Source: G963422745 sp965214285 (lineage in GTDB: Bacteria > Actinomycetota > Acidimicrobiia > Acidimicrobiales > Aldehydirespiratoraceae). Taken from it: a stretch of DNA of 64,000 bases. Under the pieces are notes generated by a model, which saw only the letters and a list, made by a program, of their open reading frames with translations, was not told the DNA's origin and did not search any database. Position numbers and translations under genes: made by a program. Below are positions 11,763 to 20,406 of this stretch, in pieces. The stretch lies in assembly GCA_965214285.1 (NCBI GenBank), contig OZ243946.1:2542001-2606000 (forward strand). Direction: 5' to 3'. Position 1 is the stretch's first letter, and each line of letters begins with the position of its first letter.

Positions 11763-13511
11763 TCAGCCTCTGGGGATGCGCAGCTCCAGCGGATACGGGT
11801 AGAAGTCGTGCAGCACGCCGCTGCTGTGCTCGGCCTTCATGTTCTCCCAGAACTCGACCGTGCAGATCTCGGGGTGGATCTCGTCCATCACCTCGCCGAC
11901 GATGCGCGGCGAGCGCAGATAGGTGCTGAACTCCTCAGGGAACACGTCGTCGGCGTCCACCGGAAACCACGGCTCGTTCTGCATCTCGTCGTCGTAGTCG
12001 CGGCTCGCAGGCATCGGCCTGAAGTTGACGTCCGACAGCAGCCTCAGCTCGTCGTAGTCGTAGAAGGCCACCGAGCCGTGACGGGTGACGCCGAAGTTCT
12101 TGGGGAAGAGGTCGCCGGGGAAGATGTTGGCCGCCGCCAGGTCCTTGATGGCGTTGCCGTAGTCCAGCGCCGCCCGCCGGGCGCGGTCCGGCGACATCTC
12201 GCGCAGGTACAGGTCCAACGGGTACAGGCGCCGCTCGGTGTAGACGTGGTGCAGCACCACCTCGTCGTCGGAGACGCTGACCATGCGGGTGCAGTCGCTG
12301 CGCAGCTCGTCGAGCAGGTCCTCTGAGAAGCGGTCGCGCTTGAAGGTGAGGTTGAGGAACTCCTGGGCGTCGACCAGGCGGCCCACCCGCTCGTGGCCGA
12401 AGACCAGCTTGTAGCGGCGGCGCACGATCTCGGGCGTGGTCCGCTTGAACGACGGGAAGCGGTCCTTGATGACCTTGAACACCACGTCGAACGACGGCAG
12501 CGTGAACACCGCCATGACCATGCCGCGCGCTCCTCTGGCCCTCTCGAAGCGGGTGGTGGAGTGCTCCATGTGGCGATACAGCGCCCTGAACAGGTTGGTC
12601 TTGCCGTGCTGGCTGTAGCCGAGCGAGGTGTAGAGCTCGGCGACCGGCTTGACCGGCAGCACGCTCTTGAGGAAGCCGACCACCGCCGCCGGCCGGCGGC
12701 ACAGCACGTGGAAGTACGAGCGGGTGTAGCCGAACATGCGGCTGGCCGCGTACTCGGTCAGCACCACGGCGTCGACGTAGAGGCCGTCGTCGTCGGCCAG
12801 CACGGGCAGGATCACCGGCGACACCCGGTTGAGCCAGCGCAGGCGGCCCACCAGGTAGGCGCCCTTGTTGCGGTAGAAGACCGGCTCGAGCATCTCGATG
12901 GCGTCCACGTGGCCGTCCCACATGTCGCGCAGCTGGCCCTCGATGCGCGCGGCCACGTTGGCGACGTCGCGGTCCAGGTCGGCGAAGCCGTCCGCGAAGG
13001 GGGTGGAGCCCAGCACCCCGCGCAGCGCCTCGGTCAGCGAGCCGCCGGCGGTGAAGACGGCGTACTCGGCGTTGGCCTTGTTGTCCGCGGGCAGCGCGGT
13101 GGGCCCCAGCCAGAGGAACTCCATCTCGACGTCGAGGCCCACGATCTCGAACAGGCGACGGGTGACGGAGTTGTAGAAGGTCTCGGCCAGCTCCAGGTAA
13201 GGGCGGTCCGCCACGAGCGCCACGTAGCGCCGCCGGGCATCGATCCAGGCTGCGCGGGCCTCGCTGCGATCCTCGGGAAGCATCGGGCGGGCCTCGTCCA
13301 CCACCGCCCAGACGCTGCGCTTGTGGACGTTGAGGCGCTCGGCGGCATCGGCTTGGTGCTCGACGTACTGGCGCTGCAGGAAACGCTGTGGCGCCCGGCG
13401 GGTGATCTCCACGAAGCGCTCGTGGTAGCCGACGAAGCCCTCGAAGAGCATCTGCGCGAAACGCTGCGCCGGCTGATCGTCGAGGTCGGTCGGGGCGAAG
13501 GCTTCGGTCAT
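11763..13511 (-). CDS. aceK: Isocitrate dehydrogenase kinase/phosphatase
   Basis: A 582-residue protein, close to the E. coli AceK length. It has the family's diagnostic blocks across its length: FEGFVGYHERFVEITRRAP at the N-terminus, the kinase-like nucleotide site MVMAVFTLPSFDVVFKVIKD, and the C-terminal SVAFYDYDELRLLSDVNFRP and MQNEPWFPVDADDVFPEEF. AceK phosphorylates and dephosphorylates isocitrate dehydrogenase to divert isocitrate into the glyoxylate bypass. No isocitrate lyase, malate synthase or icd gene is in the window. The gene is best known from proteobacteria, so its presence here is notable. It is divergent from the SnoaL-like gene. Confidence 0.95.
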   Translation of the reverse strand: MTEAFAPTDLDDQPAQRFAQMLFEGFVGYHERFVEITRRAPQRFLQRQYVEHQADAAERLNVHKRSVWAVVDEARPMLPEDRSEARAAWIDARRRYVALVADRPYLELAETFYNSVTRRLFEIVGLDVEMEFLWLGPTALPADNKANAEYAVFTAGGSLTEALRGVLGSTPFADGFADLDRDVANVAARIEGQLRDMWDGHVDAIEMLEPVFYRNKGAYLVGRLRWLNRVSPVILPVLADDDGLYVDAVVLTEYAASRMFGYTRSYFHVLCRRPAAVVGFLKSVLPVKPVAELYTSLGYSQHGKTNLFRALYRHMEHSTTRFERARGARGMVMAVFTLPSFDVVFKVIKDRFPSFKRTTPEIVRRRYKLVFGHERVGRLVDAQEFLNLTFKRDRFSEDLLDELRSDCTRMVSVSDDEVVLHHVYTERRLYPLDLYLREMSPDRARRAALDYGNAIKDLAAANIFPGDLFPKNFGVTRHGSVAFYDYDELRLLSDVNFRPMPASRDYDDEMQNEPWFPVDADDVFPEEFSTYLRSPRIVGEVMDEIHPEICTVEFWENMKAEHSSGVLHDFYPYPLELRIPRG

Positions 13512-13580
13512 CGGGCAGCGCAGTCGGGCGGTGCGGCCGCTATCGCCGCCGGCAGAGCCTAACTCTGCGAAGATGCTGTG

Positions 13581-14009
13581 ATGACCGACTCGCTCAGCGA
13601 CGACGACCGATCAGAGATCGCCGAGCTGTCGGCGCGCTATGCACGAGCCGTGGACCGCCGCGACTTCGACGGGCTCGCCGAGGTGTTCTGTGCCGACGGG
13701 GTGCTCGACAGCGGCCGAGGCGTGCGCCGCGGGACCGACGAGATCGCCGCCGCCGTGCGCAGCATCGAGCGCTACGACGAGACCTCGCACCGGATCGGCA
13801 TGCAGCAGATCGAGGAGGCCCGCGACGGCGGGGCCCGCGGCGTCGTGTCGTGCGAGGCCCACCATGTTCGCAGCGCCGCCGACGGCAGCCGCAGCGACTA
13901 CGTGATGCAGATCCGCTACCACGACCGCTACCGCCGCACGGAGACGGGCTGGCGCATCGCCGAGCGTCGGCTCGTCACCACCCGCACCGAGACGATCCAC
14001 GTGGACTGA
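13581..14009 (+). CDS. SnoaL-like/NTF2-fold protein
   Basis: A 142-residue single-domain protein with the cone-shaped NTF2-like pattern. It starts with the helix EIAELSARYARAVDRRDFDG, continues LAEVFCADGVL, and ends with paired strands (YHDRYRRTETGWRIAERRL). Relatives include SnoaL-like cyclases, ketosteroid isomerases and many uncharacterised proteins. ATG at 13581 is preferred over the GTG just before it. It is divergent from aceK with 69 bp between starts. Substrate unknown. Confidence 0.75.
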   Translation: MTDSLSDDDRSEIAELSARYARAVDRRDFDGLAEVFCADGVLDSGRGVRRGTDEIAAAVRSIERYDETSHRIGMQQIEEARDGGARGVVSCEAHHVRSAADGSRSDYVMQIRYHDRYRRTETGWRIAERRLVTTRTETIHVD

Positions 14010-14068
14010 GCCTCAGCAACACGCTGCCCCGCCGCCGCTGCTGAGCCGCCGAGCCCCGGGCCCGCCGC

Positions 14069-14353
14069 TCAGATCTCGGTCGCGGTCTGCTGGTGACGGC
14101 TGACGACCTCGGCGAAGACCATCCGCATGAAGCGCTCGCTGAAGTCCGGCGACAGGCCGGCCTCGGCGGCGATGGCCCTGAGGCGGGCGATCTGGCGGTC
14201 CTCGCGTTCGGGGTCCGCAGGCGCCAGGCCGGTTCGCGCCTTGTGCTCCCCCACCGCCTGGGTGATCCTGAAGCGGTCGGCCAGCATCGTGATCAGGGCG
14301 TCGTCGATGTCGTCGATGCTCGATCGGAGCTGTTCGAGCTGCTCGTCGGCCAT
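14069..14353 (-). CDS. Chorismate mutase, AroQ type
   Basis: A 94-residue all-helical AroQ-type protein: QLRSSIDDIDDALITMLADR (helix 1 with the catalytic Arg), FRITQAVGEHKARTGL (with the conserved Lys), and DFSERFMRMVFAEVVSRHQQ. It converts chorismate to prephenate for Phe/Tyr synthesis. The start at 14353 gives the standard N-terminus; a longer frame would run into the tRNA gene 30 bp upstream. Confidence 0.85.
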   Translation of the reverse strand: MADEQLEQLRSSIDDIDDALITMLADRFRITQAVGEHKARTGLAPADPEREDRQIARLRAIAAEAGLSPDFSERFMRMVFAEVVSRHQQTATEI

Positions 14354-14383
14354 GAGAGTCGATCCTCGGCAGCGGGGTGCGGG

Positions 14384-14457
14384 TGGGCCGTACAAGAGTC
14401 GAACTTGTGACCTCCTGCGTGTCGAGCAGGCGCTCTGACCAACTGAGCTAACGGCCC
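14384..14457 (-). tRNA. tRNA-Val (GAC)
   Basis: A full cloverleaf is visible on the minus strand. The acceptor arms GGGCCGT/ACGGCCC pair perfectly. The D stem is GCTC/GAGC, the anticodon stem CCTGC/GCAGG, and the T stem ACAAG/CTTGT with loop TTCGACT. The anticodon loop is TCGACAC, giving anticodon GAC at 14421-14423. A35, C36 and discriminator A73 agree with valine identity. Position 33 is C instead of the near-universal U. CCA is not encoded (ACCC follows). The gene lies 30 bp upstream of the chorismate mutase gene on the same strand. Confidence 0.9.
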
Positions 14458-14600
14458 TGGGCCAGCAACCCTAACAGCGTGCTGCGCGCTCCCCTGAAGC
14501 TGTGGCGCCTGCCCGGGCGACCCTGCCACTCATGGCTGAGGCTGGGACTGCGACCGCCGAGGCTTCGACCCGCCGCCGCTCAGGTCCTAGCCTCTGCGCC

Positions 14601-15323
14601 GTGCGCCTCGTCGTCGCCCGCTGCACCGTCGACTACCAGGGCCGTCTGGCGGCCCATCTGCCCGAGGCGCTGCGGCTCGTGATGGTCAAGGCCGACGGCT
14701 GTGTGGCCGTCCACGGCGACGGCGGCGCCTACAAGCCGCTCAACTGGATGAACGCCCCCAACCGCCTTCAAGCCGAGCAGGCCGAACCGGCCGAACCGGC
14801 CGCACCGACCGAGCAGGCCGACGACACCGGCGGCGGCTGGACCGGCGCCTGGACGGTGACCAACCCCAAGGGCGAGACGCTCACCATCGTCTTCTGTGAG
14901 GTGCTCAGCGACATCAGCTTCGAGATGGGCGCCGATCCGGGGCTGCAGAAGGACGGCGTGGAGGCTCATCTGCAGGCGCTGCTGGCCGAGAATCCGGCCG
15001 CCATCGCCGACGGGCTGCGCCTGATGCGCCGCGAGTACCCCACCGACATCGGGCCGGTCGATCTGATGTGCCGTGACGCAGAGGGCAACGCCGTGGCGAT
15101 CGAGGTGAAGAGGCGCGGCGAGATCGACGGCGTGGAGCAGCTCACCCGCTACCTCGATTTCCTCAACAGCGACCCGCGGCTGCGCCCGGTGCGCGGCGTG
15201 CTCGTCGCCCAGGAGGTGAAGCCCCAGGCGCGGGTGCTGGCACGCTCGCGCAGCATCGACTGGGTGGAGGTCGACTACGACGAGCTGCGCGGCCTGGCGC
15301 CCGCTAATCCCAGACTCTTCTGA
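14601..15323 (+). CDS. nucS: Mismatch-specific endonuclease NucS/EndoMS
   Basis: A 240-residue enzyme of the non-canonical mismatch-repair system found in actinobacteria that lack MutS/MutL. The N-terminal DNA-binding part reads RLVVARCTVDYQGRLAAHLP and AYKPLNWMN. The C-terminal RecB-like nuclease part holds the metal and catalytic residues in IGPVDLMCRDAEG and AIEVKRRGEIDGVEQLTRY. GTG at 14601 gives the standard start. An unusual low-complexity insert (repeats of AEQAEPAEPAAPTEQ) sits between the two halves near residue 55. The C-terminus NPRLF could be a sliding-clamp contact. Confidence 0.95.
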   Translation: MRLVVARCTVDYQGRLAAHLPEALRLVMVKADGCVAVHGDGGAYKPLNWMNAPNRLQAEQAEPAEPAAPTEQADDTGGGWTGAWTVTNPKGETLTIVFCEVLSDISFEMGADPGLQKDGVEAHLQALLAENPAAIADGLRLMRREYPTDIGPVDLMCRDAEGNAVAIEVKRRGEIDGVEQLTRYLDFLNSDPRLRPVRGVLVAQEVKPQARVLARSRSIDWVEVDYDELRGLAPANPRLF

Positions 15324-15350
15324 GACGGGGCCTGACTAGCCTGGCCGATC

Positions 15351-17270
15351 ATGCCCAAGCTGCCGGTGGCCAAGGCCTTGAGGGCCTCCGCCGATGTCAT
15401 CGCCGCGCTGGTCGCCAAGGCCGCTGAGCTGCCGGCGCTCAAGGCCGCGAAGATCGCCGCCGGCGCCGTTGCCGCGGTGATCGCGCTGGTCGTGGCGGGA
15501 TGGCTGATCGACGATGTCTGGCTGGGCGGGGACCTGCCCCGCGGCGCCTCGGTCGCCGAGGTCGACGTGGCCAGGCTGAGCCGACAAGAAGCCCACGAGC
15601 GCCTTGAAGCCGCGGGCTTGGACCAGCGCCGCATCGAGCTCGTCTGGGCAGGCGAGACAGCGGCTGCCACGGCAGCCGAGCTCGGGGTGAGCGTCGACAT
15701 CGAGAGCGCACTGGACTCCGCAGCCGAGCGGGGCAGCTTCGTCGCCAGGCCGTATCGCTGGCTGGGGTCGCTGTTCTCGGGCTCGAACCGCGAGCCGGCC
15801 TACGAGCTCGACTCGCAGGCGCTGGCGGACTTCTTCGGCGCAGGCCCGGCGGGCCTCTTCGAGCTCGATTTCGGCCATCCCCAGATCGGGCTGGTCGACG
15901 GCGAGTTCGCCGAGCTCGACGCCCGCTCGCTGCCGGTGGTGGACGTCTCGGCGCTGCGTGCCGAGTTGCTGGACGCGGCCGCCCAGCGCTCGGCGGACAC
16001 TGCTCGCATCGAGGTGCCGACAGCGGGCAGCGAGGCCGTGGACCGCGGCGCCGCGGCGCTCATCGCGCAGGCCTCAGCGATGAGCGAACGCGGCATCGGG
16101 GTGCGCCTGGCCAGCGACTACCGCAGCTACCGGATACCAGCGGACGAGGTACGCCAGTGGATCACCTTCGGTTTCTCCGGCAGCGAGCCTGAGATCGGGC
16201 TCGACGGCGAAGCGGTGATGGCGGCGCTGCGCGAGCGCTTCGACGACTCAGCGGTGCGAGGCGAGTCCGTCGAGTTCTTCATCAGCCCGTTCACCGACCG
16301 GGTCTACCTCAGCGGCGGCACCCCGACGATGACCTGCTGCGAGCCCGGCGCCGCCGCCGACATCCTGGCCGCCCTGCGCGACCCGCAGCACGCGACCGAG
16401 CCGGTGATCGTGCGGCCGATCGAGGATCCCGCCGCCGAAGGCAGCCTGGCGTTCTTCGAGTCGCTGGGCATCACCGAGCTGGTCGGCGAGTTCACGACCT
16501 ACTTCGCGCCGGGCCAGAGCCGGGTGACCAACATCGCCAGGATCTCCGAGCTGACCCAGGGCGCGATCATCGTGCCCGGCGAGACCTTCTCGGTGAACGA
16601 CTACGTGGGCGTGCGCACCCGGGCCAAGGGCTTCGTGTCCGCAGGCATGATCAGCGACGGCGTCTTCGTCCCCTCGGTGGGCGGCGGCATCAGCCAGTAC
16701 GCCACCACCTTGTTCAACGCCGCCTTCTTCGCCGGGCTCGACTTCGGCGAGTACCAGAGCCACTCGATCTACCTGTCGCGCTACCCATACGGGCGGGAGG
16801 CCACGGTGTCGCACCCGCGGCCGGATCTGCAGATCGTCAACAACACGCCCTATGCCGTCCTAATCTGGCCGACCACGACCGACACCTCGATCACCGTGAA
16901 GCTCTTCTCGACTCGCTGGGCGGTCGGCGAGCAGACCGGGCAGAGCCGTGAGGGCGTCGGGCAAGTCTGCACGCTGGTCACCACCGAGCGCACCCGCACC
17001 TTCTTCGCGGACGACCGCACCGAGATCGACTACGTGACCGCCCTGTACCGGCCCACAGGCCTGCGTTGCGACGGCTCTTCGAGCGTGCCCACGTCCAGCA
17101 CCACCACCACGACCGTTCCCGACGACGCCGACCCGGATCCCGACGCCGAGACGCCGACCACCACCTCCGTCGCAGGCGACGAGACGCCCACGACCACCGA
17201 AGCCGCCCCGGACCCGCCTGAGGGCGGCGAGACGCCGACGACCACCGAGGCGCAGGGGGACGGCCAGTGA
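15351..17270 (+). CDS. VanW-family exported protein
   Basis: A 639-residue membrane-anchored protein. One transmembrane helix lies at about residues 37-55 (IAAGAVAAVIALVVAGWLI). It is followed by peptidoglycan-binding-4-like repeats and then the VanW domain (GEFTTYFAPGQSRVTNIARI, PGETFSVNDYVG and VPSVGGGISQYATTLFNAAF). The last ~60 residues are a Thr/Pro/Asp-rich tail with repeated ETPTTT. VanW proteins act outside the cell in envelope processes, but their chemistry is unknown. The gene overlaps the next one by 4 bases (GTGA). Confidence 0.85.
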   Translation: MPKLPVAKALRASADVIAALVAKAAELPALKAAKIAAGAVAAVIALVVAGWLIDDVWLGGDLPRGASVAEVDVARLSRQEAHERLEAAGLDQRRIELVWAGETAAATAAELGVSVDIESALDSAAERGSFVARPYRWLGSLFSGSNREPAYELDSQALADFFGAGPAGLFELDFGHPQIGLVDGEFAELDARSLPVVDVSALRAELLDAAAQRSADTARIEVPTAGSEAVDRGAAALIAQASAMSERGIGVRLASDYRSYRIPADEVRQWITFGFSGSEPEIGLDGEAVMAALRERFDDSAVRGESVEFFISPFTDRVYLSGGTPTMTCCEPGAAADILAALRDPQHATEPVIVRPIEDPAAEGSLAFFESLGITELVGEFTTYFAPGQSRVTNIARISELTQGAIIVPGETFSVNDYVGVRTRAKGFVSAGMISDGVFVPSVGGGISQYATTLFNAAFFAGLDFGEYQSHSIYLSRYPYGREATVSHPRPDLQIVNNTPYAVLIWPTTTDTSITVKLFSTRWAVGEQTGQSREGVGQVCTLVTTERTRTFFADDRTEIDYVTALYRPTGLRCDGSSSVPTSSTTTTTVPDDADPDPDAETPTTTSVAGDETPTTTEAAPDPPEGGETPTTTEAQGDGQ

Positions 17271-18550
17271 GCCCCGGCGTCGACGTCGCCGTGATCGGCG
17301 CAGGGCCGGCAGGCGCTGCGGCCGCGGTGCTGCTGGCCCGTGCCGGGATCGAGGTGCGCGTCTTCGACCGGGCCGTGTTCCCCCGCGACAAGTGCTGCGG
17401 CGACGGGCTCACCGCCCTGGCCCTGCGCGAGCTCGAGGCGCTCGGCTTCGACCCCGGCGCCCTGGCTTCGTTCCAGGCTGTCAGCCGGGTGACGGTGCGC
17501 AGCCCCCGCGGCCGGCGGATCCGCTACTCGCTGCCCGAGGGCAACGGCATCCACGCTGCGGTGGCCCGCCGCCAGGACTTCGACGCCGCGCTGGTCGGAC
17601 TGGCCCGCAGTGCCGGGGCGACCGTCTGCGAAGGGGTCGCCCTGCGCGATGCCGTTGCAGGCGATGACGGCGTGACTCTGGGCTTCGGCGCCGATCACGA
17701 GCCGCTCACTGCGCGCATGGTCATTGCCGCGGACGGCATGTGGTCGCCGACGCGCAAGGCGCTGGGCCTTGCCGCCAATGGCTACCGCGGCGAGTGGCAC
17801 GCCTTCCGCCAGTACTTCTGCGGGGTCAGCGAGCAGGCCTCCGAGGAGCTCTTCGTGTGGTTCGAGCCCGACCTGCTTCCCGGCTACGGCTGGTCGTTCC
17901 CCTTGGGCGACGGCAGGGCCAACGTGGGCTTCGGTATCCAGCGCGAGCGCCATCAGGTCGGCGACATGGCCCGAATGTGGAAGGCGCTGCCGGCCCGCGG
18001 CCATGTGCGCGAGGTGCTCGGCTGCCACGCAGAGCCCGAGGCGGCGCACCGCGCCTGGCCGATCCCGGCCCGCATCGCACGGCTGCCCCTCATCGGCGGG
18101 CGCACCATGTTCGCCGGCGATGCTGCCGGGGCTTGTGACCCGATGACAGGCGAGGGCATCGGCCAGGCTCTGCTGTCGGGCCGGCTGGCCGCCGAGACGC
18201 TGATCGCTCACTTCAGGCGAGGATTTGCCGACCCTGCCGAGGCGCTGGCGGCATACGAGCGCAGCATGCGCCGAGAGCTGGTCGCGGACGACCGCATGGC
18301 CCGGGCGCTGATCCCGCTGCTGGCCCGGCCCCGGGTCGCCCACGCCGCTCTGTGCGTCACGGCAGCCACGCCGTGGACTCGCCGCAACTTCGTACGCTGG
18401 ATGTTCGAGGACTACCCCAGGGCCATCGCGGCCACTCCACGCCGCTGGCAGCGCGGCGCGCTGACCCCGGCCGGCGCCTTTGCCGACACGGCCCGCGCCT
18501 TTGCCGACACGGCCGGCTCGGCGCCCCCTACGACGATCGGAACACCGTGA
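17267..18550 (+). CDS. Geranylgeranyl reductase-family FAD oxidoreductase
   Basis: A 427-residue flavoprotein. The N-terminal dinucleotide fold is VAVIGAGPAGAAAAVLLARA, followed by the family motif DKCCGDGL near residue 42 and the FAD-binding GDAAGACDPMTGEGIGQAL at about 285-303. Members reduce isoprenoid double bonds, for example in menaquinone side chains or polyprenyl lipids. It overlaps both the upstream vanW gene and the downstream PAP2 gene by 4 bases, so the three are one translationally coupled operon, perhaps for an isoprenoid or envelope lipid. The substrate is inferred, not shown. Confidence 0.85.
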   Translation: MSPGVDVAVIGAGPAGAAAAVLLARAGIEVRVFDRAVFPRDKCCGDGLTALALRELEALGFDPGALASFQAVSRVTVRSPRGRRIRYSLPEGNGIHAAVARRQDFDAALVGLARSAGATVCEGVALRDAVAGDDGVTLGFGADHEPLTARMVIAADGMWSPTRKALGLAANGYRGEWHAFRQYFCGVSEQASEELFVWFEPDLLPGYGWSFPLGDGRANVGFGIQRERHQVGDMARMWKALPARGHVREVLGCHAEPEAAHRAWPIPARIARLPLIGGRTMFAGDAAGACDPMTGEGIGQALLSGRLAAETLIAHFRRGFADPAEALAAYERSMRRELVADDRMARALIPLLARPRVAHAALCVTAATPWTRRNFVRWMFEDYPRAIAATPRRWQRGALTPAGAFADTARAFADTAGSAPPTTIGTP

Positions 18551-19119
18551 GCCCAGCGGAGAAGAGCTCAGCCAAGACGAGAGCGGCAGACCTGCGCCGC
18601 ACGATCAGCGACATCGACGCCTTCGTCGACGAGCGCTGGGATGCGATCCGCGGCAACCCCGCCGCCGACCGGATCTTCTACGCCGCCAGCGAGGCGGCGG
18701 ACTTCTCGGTGCTCTGGCACGCCCTCGGCGTGGCCCAGGCGATCCGCCGCGACGACATCTCCACGGCAGTGGCGCTCAGCGCCGCGCTCGGCGCGGAGTC
18801 GGCGCTGATCAACGGCCCGGTCAAGTCGCTGTTCCGGCGCTCGCGGCCCGCCGAGGGCAGCCCGGCGCCCTACAGGCTGCGCACGCCGCGCACTACCAGC
18901 TTCCCCAGCGGGCACGCCTCGGCGGCGATGGTGGCGGCAACCATGCTGTCTCGGCGCGGCAAGGCGCCGCTGTGGTACTCGCTCGGCGCGGTGGTGGCCG
19001 CCAGCCGCATCCACGTGCGCATCCACCACGCATCCGACGTGGCCGCAGGCGCGCTGGCCGGCTTGCTGATCGGCCGGGCTGCCCGCCGCCTCGCTGTCTC
19101 GGTCCGCCGCAGGCAATAG
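18547..19119 (+). CDS. PAP2-family lipid phosphatase
   Basis: A 190-residue membrane phosphatase with the complete PAP2 signature: KSLFRRSRP (KX6RP), PSGH, and SRIHVRIHHASD (SRX5HX3D). Hydrophobic segments around the second and third motifs fit a membrane-embedded active site. Likely substrates are a prenyl (di)phosphate or phosphatidate. GTG at 18547 is chosen because it overlaps the previous stop as GTGA. Third gene of the vanW operon. Confidence 0.88.
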   Translation: MSPAEKSSAKTRAADLRRTISDIDAFVDERWDAIRGNPAADRIFYAASEAADFSVLWHALGVAQAIRRDDISTAVALSAALGAESALINGPVKSLFRRSRPAEGSPAPYRLRTPRTTSFPSGHASAAMVAATMLSRRGKAPLWYSLGAVVAASRIHVRIHHASDVAAGALAGLLIGRAARRLAVSVRRRQ

Positions 19120-19170
19120 GCCAGAGCCGAAGGGCCGAATGGCTCGGGCCGAGCAGCCCAGGCCGGGTCC

Positions 19171-19428
19171 TCAGTTGGACGCAGCCGGCTCCACGGAATC
19201 GGTCGGCACGTAGGTCAGGAGCATCCGCAGGTCCAACAGCAGGTCCGACATCTCGGTGCTCGAGACCAGCTCTCGCCGCTGCAGGTGCCCCAGGTGGCGA
19301 TCTATCAGCAGCACAGCCTCGTCGGTCTTGCCGGGATCGCGCACCGCGGCATCGCCTGAGGCGGCACCGCTGTGAATGATGTCGCTGGGAGCGACTTCGA
19401 TGGTTTCCGTGTCGATGGTTTCCGTCAC
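19171..19428 (-). CDS. Small conserved-looking hypothetical protein
   Basis: An 85-residue protein. The first ~35 residues are acidic and probably disordered. The rest forms a predicted helical pair (DEAVLLIDRHLGHLQRRELV, then SSTEMSDLLLDLRMLLTYV). No domain is recognised. It lies between the PAP2 gene (convergent) and the divergent SDR gene. It is kept because its codon use matches its neighbours and no overlapping frame is better. Confidence 0.55.
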   Translation of the reverse strand: MTETIDTETIEVAPSDIIHSGAASGDAAVRDPGKTDEAVLLIDRHLGHLQRRELVSSTEMSDLLLDLRMLLTYVPTDSVEPAASN

Positions 19429-19535
19429 ACCATGACCATAGCGCGTCGGAGGCCGCGGGCGAGCCGAGTCTTCGGGACCGGCCCGCGGCGGTCCTGGCTG
19501 GGTCGGCGTTCGCTGCGCTGTCTACGATCCCGTTC

Positions 19536-20312
19536 ATGGACATCACCGGCAGAGTCGTGGTCGTCACCGGCGCCGCCAGCGGCATCGGGCGGGCGCTGGC
19601 GCGGCGCTTCGCCGCCGACGGGGCACGCAGCGTGGTCGTGGCCGACATCGACGGCGACGGCGCACGGGCCACAGCCGCCGAGATCGGCGGGCGGGCCGAG
19701 CAGATCGACGTGACCGACGAGGCCGCCCAGGTCGAGGTGATCGAGCGCACCGAGGCCGAGGCCGGGCCTATCGAGCTCTGGTGCGGCAACGCCGGCGTCG
19801 GCGCCAGCGGCGGCCTCGAGCTCGACGACGGCGAATGGGACTTCAACTGGAGGGTCAACGTCATGGCCAACGTGATCAGCGGTCGGCACCTGATCCCCCG
19901 CTGGGTCGAGCGAGGCAGCGGCCACTTCCTGATCACCGCCTCGGCGGCCGGGCTGCTCACCAACCTGGGGACCGCTCCCTATGCGGTGACCAAGCACGCT
20001 GCGGTGGCCCTGGCGGAGTGGGTCGCCATCACGCACGGCCACCAGGGGGTCCGGGTGTCGTGCCTGTGCCCCCAGGGCGTGCGCACCCCGATGACCGAGG
20101 ACGACCGCCTGGCGGTGGACGTGGTGCGGGCCGAGGGCATGATCGAGCCCGAGGACGTGGCCGACGCCGTAGCCGAGGGGCTGGCCGACGATCGCTTCCT
20201 GATCCTCCCCCACCCCGTGGTGAAGACCTACGAGCAGCGGCGGGCGGGCGACCGGGAGCGCTGGATCACCGGCATGCAGCGGCTCCAGGCCTCGCTGCTC
20301 GGCGAAGCCTGA
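19536..20312 (+). CDS. Short-chain dehydrogenase/reductase
   Basis: A 258-residue classical SDR. The cofactor motif is VVTGAASGIGRALARRFAAD, the structural NAG motif is CGNAGVG, and the catalytic Tyr/Lys lie in PYAVTKHAAVALAEW. An Asp after strand beta-2 (VADIDGD) favours NAD(H). Substrate unknown. It converges with the LLM enzyme gene with 82 bp between the stops. Confidence 0.9.
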   Translation: MDITGRVVVVTGAASGIGRALARRFAADGARSVVVADIDGDGARATAAEIGGRAEQIDVTDEAAQVEVIERTEAEAGPIELWCGNAGVGASGGLELDDGEWDFNWRVNVMANVISGRHLIPRWVERGSGHFLITASAAGLLTNLGTAPYAVTKHAAVALAEWVAITHGHQGVRVSCLCPQGVRTPMTEDDRLAVDVVRAEGMIEPEDVADAVAEGLADDRFLILPHPVVKTYEQRRAGDRERWITGMQRLQASLLGEA

Positions 20313-20345
20313 GCCTTCTCGGCCTTCCCGCCGATCCCGGAGCCG

Positions 20346-20406
20346 CTCAGGACCGGGGTAGCCCAGTGTCCGGGACCGCTAGGACCGGAGTCCCTCAGGA
20401 CCGGGG
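20346..20406. repeat. Short direct repeats CTCAGGACCGGGG
   Basis: The same 13-mer occurs at 20346-20358 and 20394-20406, with a diverged copy (GCTAGGACCGGAG) at 20378-20390. The array lies between two convergent genes and its last copy runs into the stop of the LLM gene. It looks like degenerate intergenic repetition and shows no strong terminator. Confidence 0.4.

Noticed and set aside
15439..15711. Long open frames on opposite or shifted frames of real genes (for example within vanW, dnaE2, imuB and the P-type ATPase)
   Set aside because: They show Arg/Pro/Ala-rich composition typical of shadow frames in GC-rich DNA and no family resemblance.
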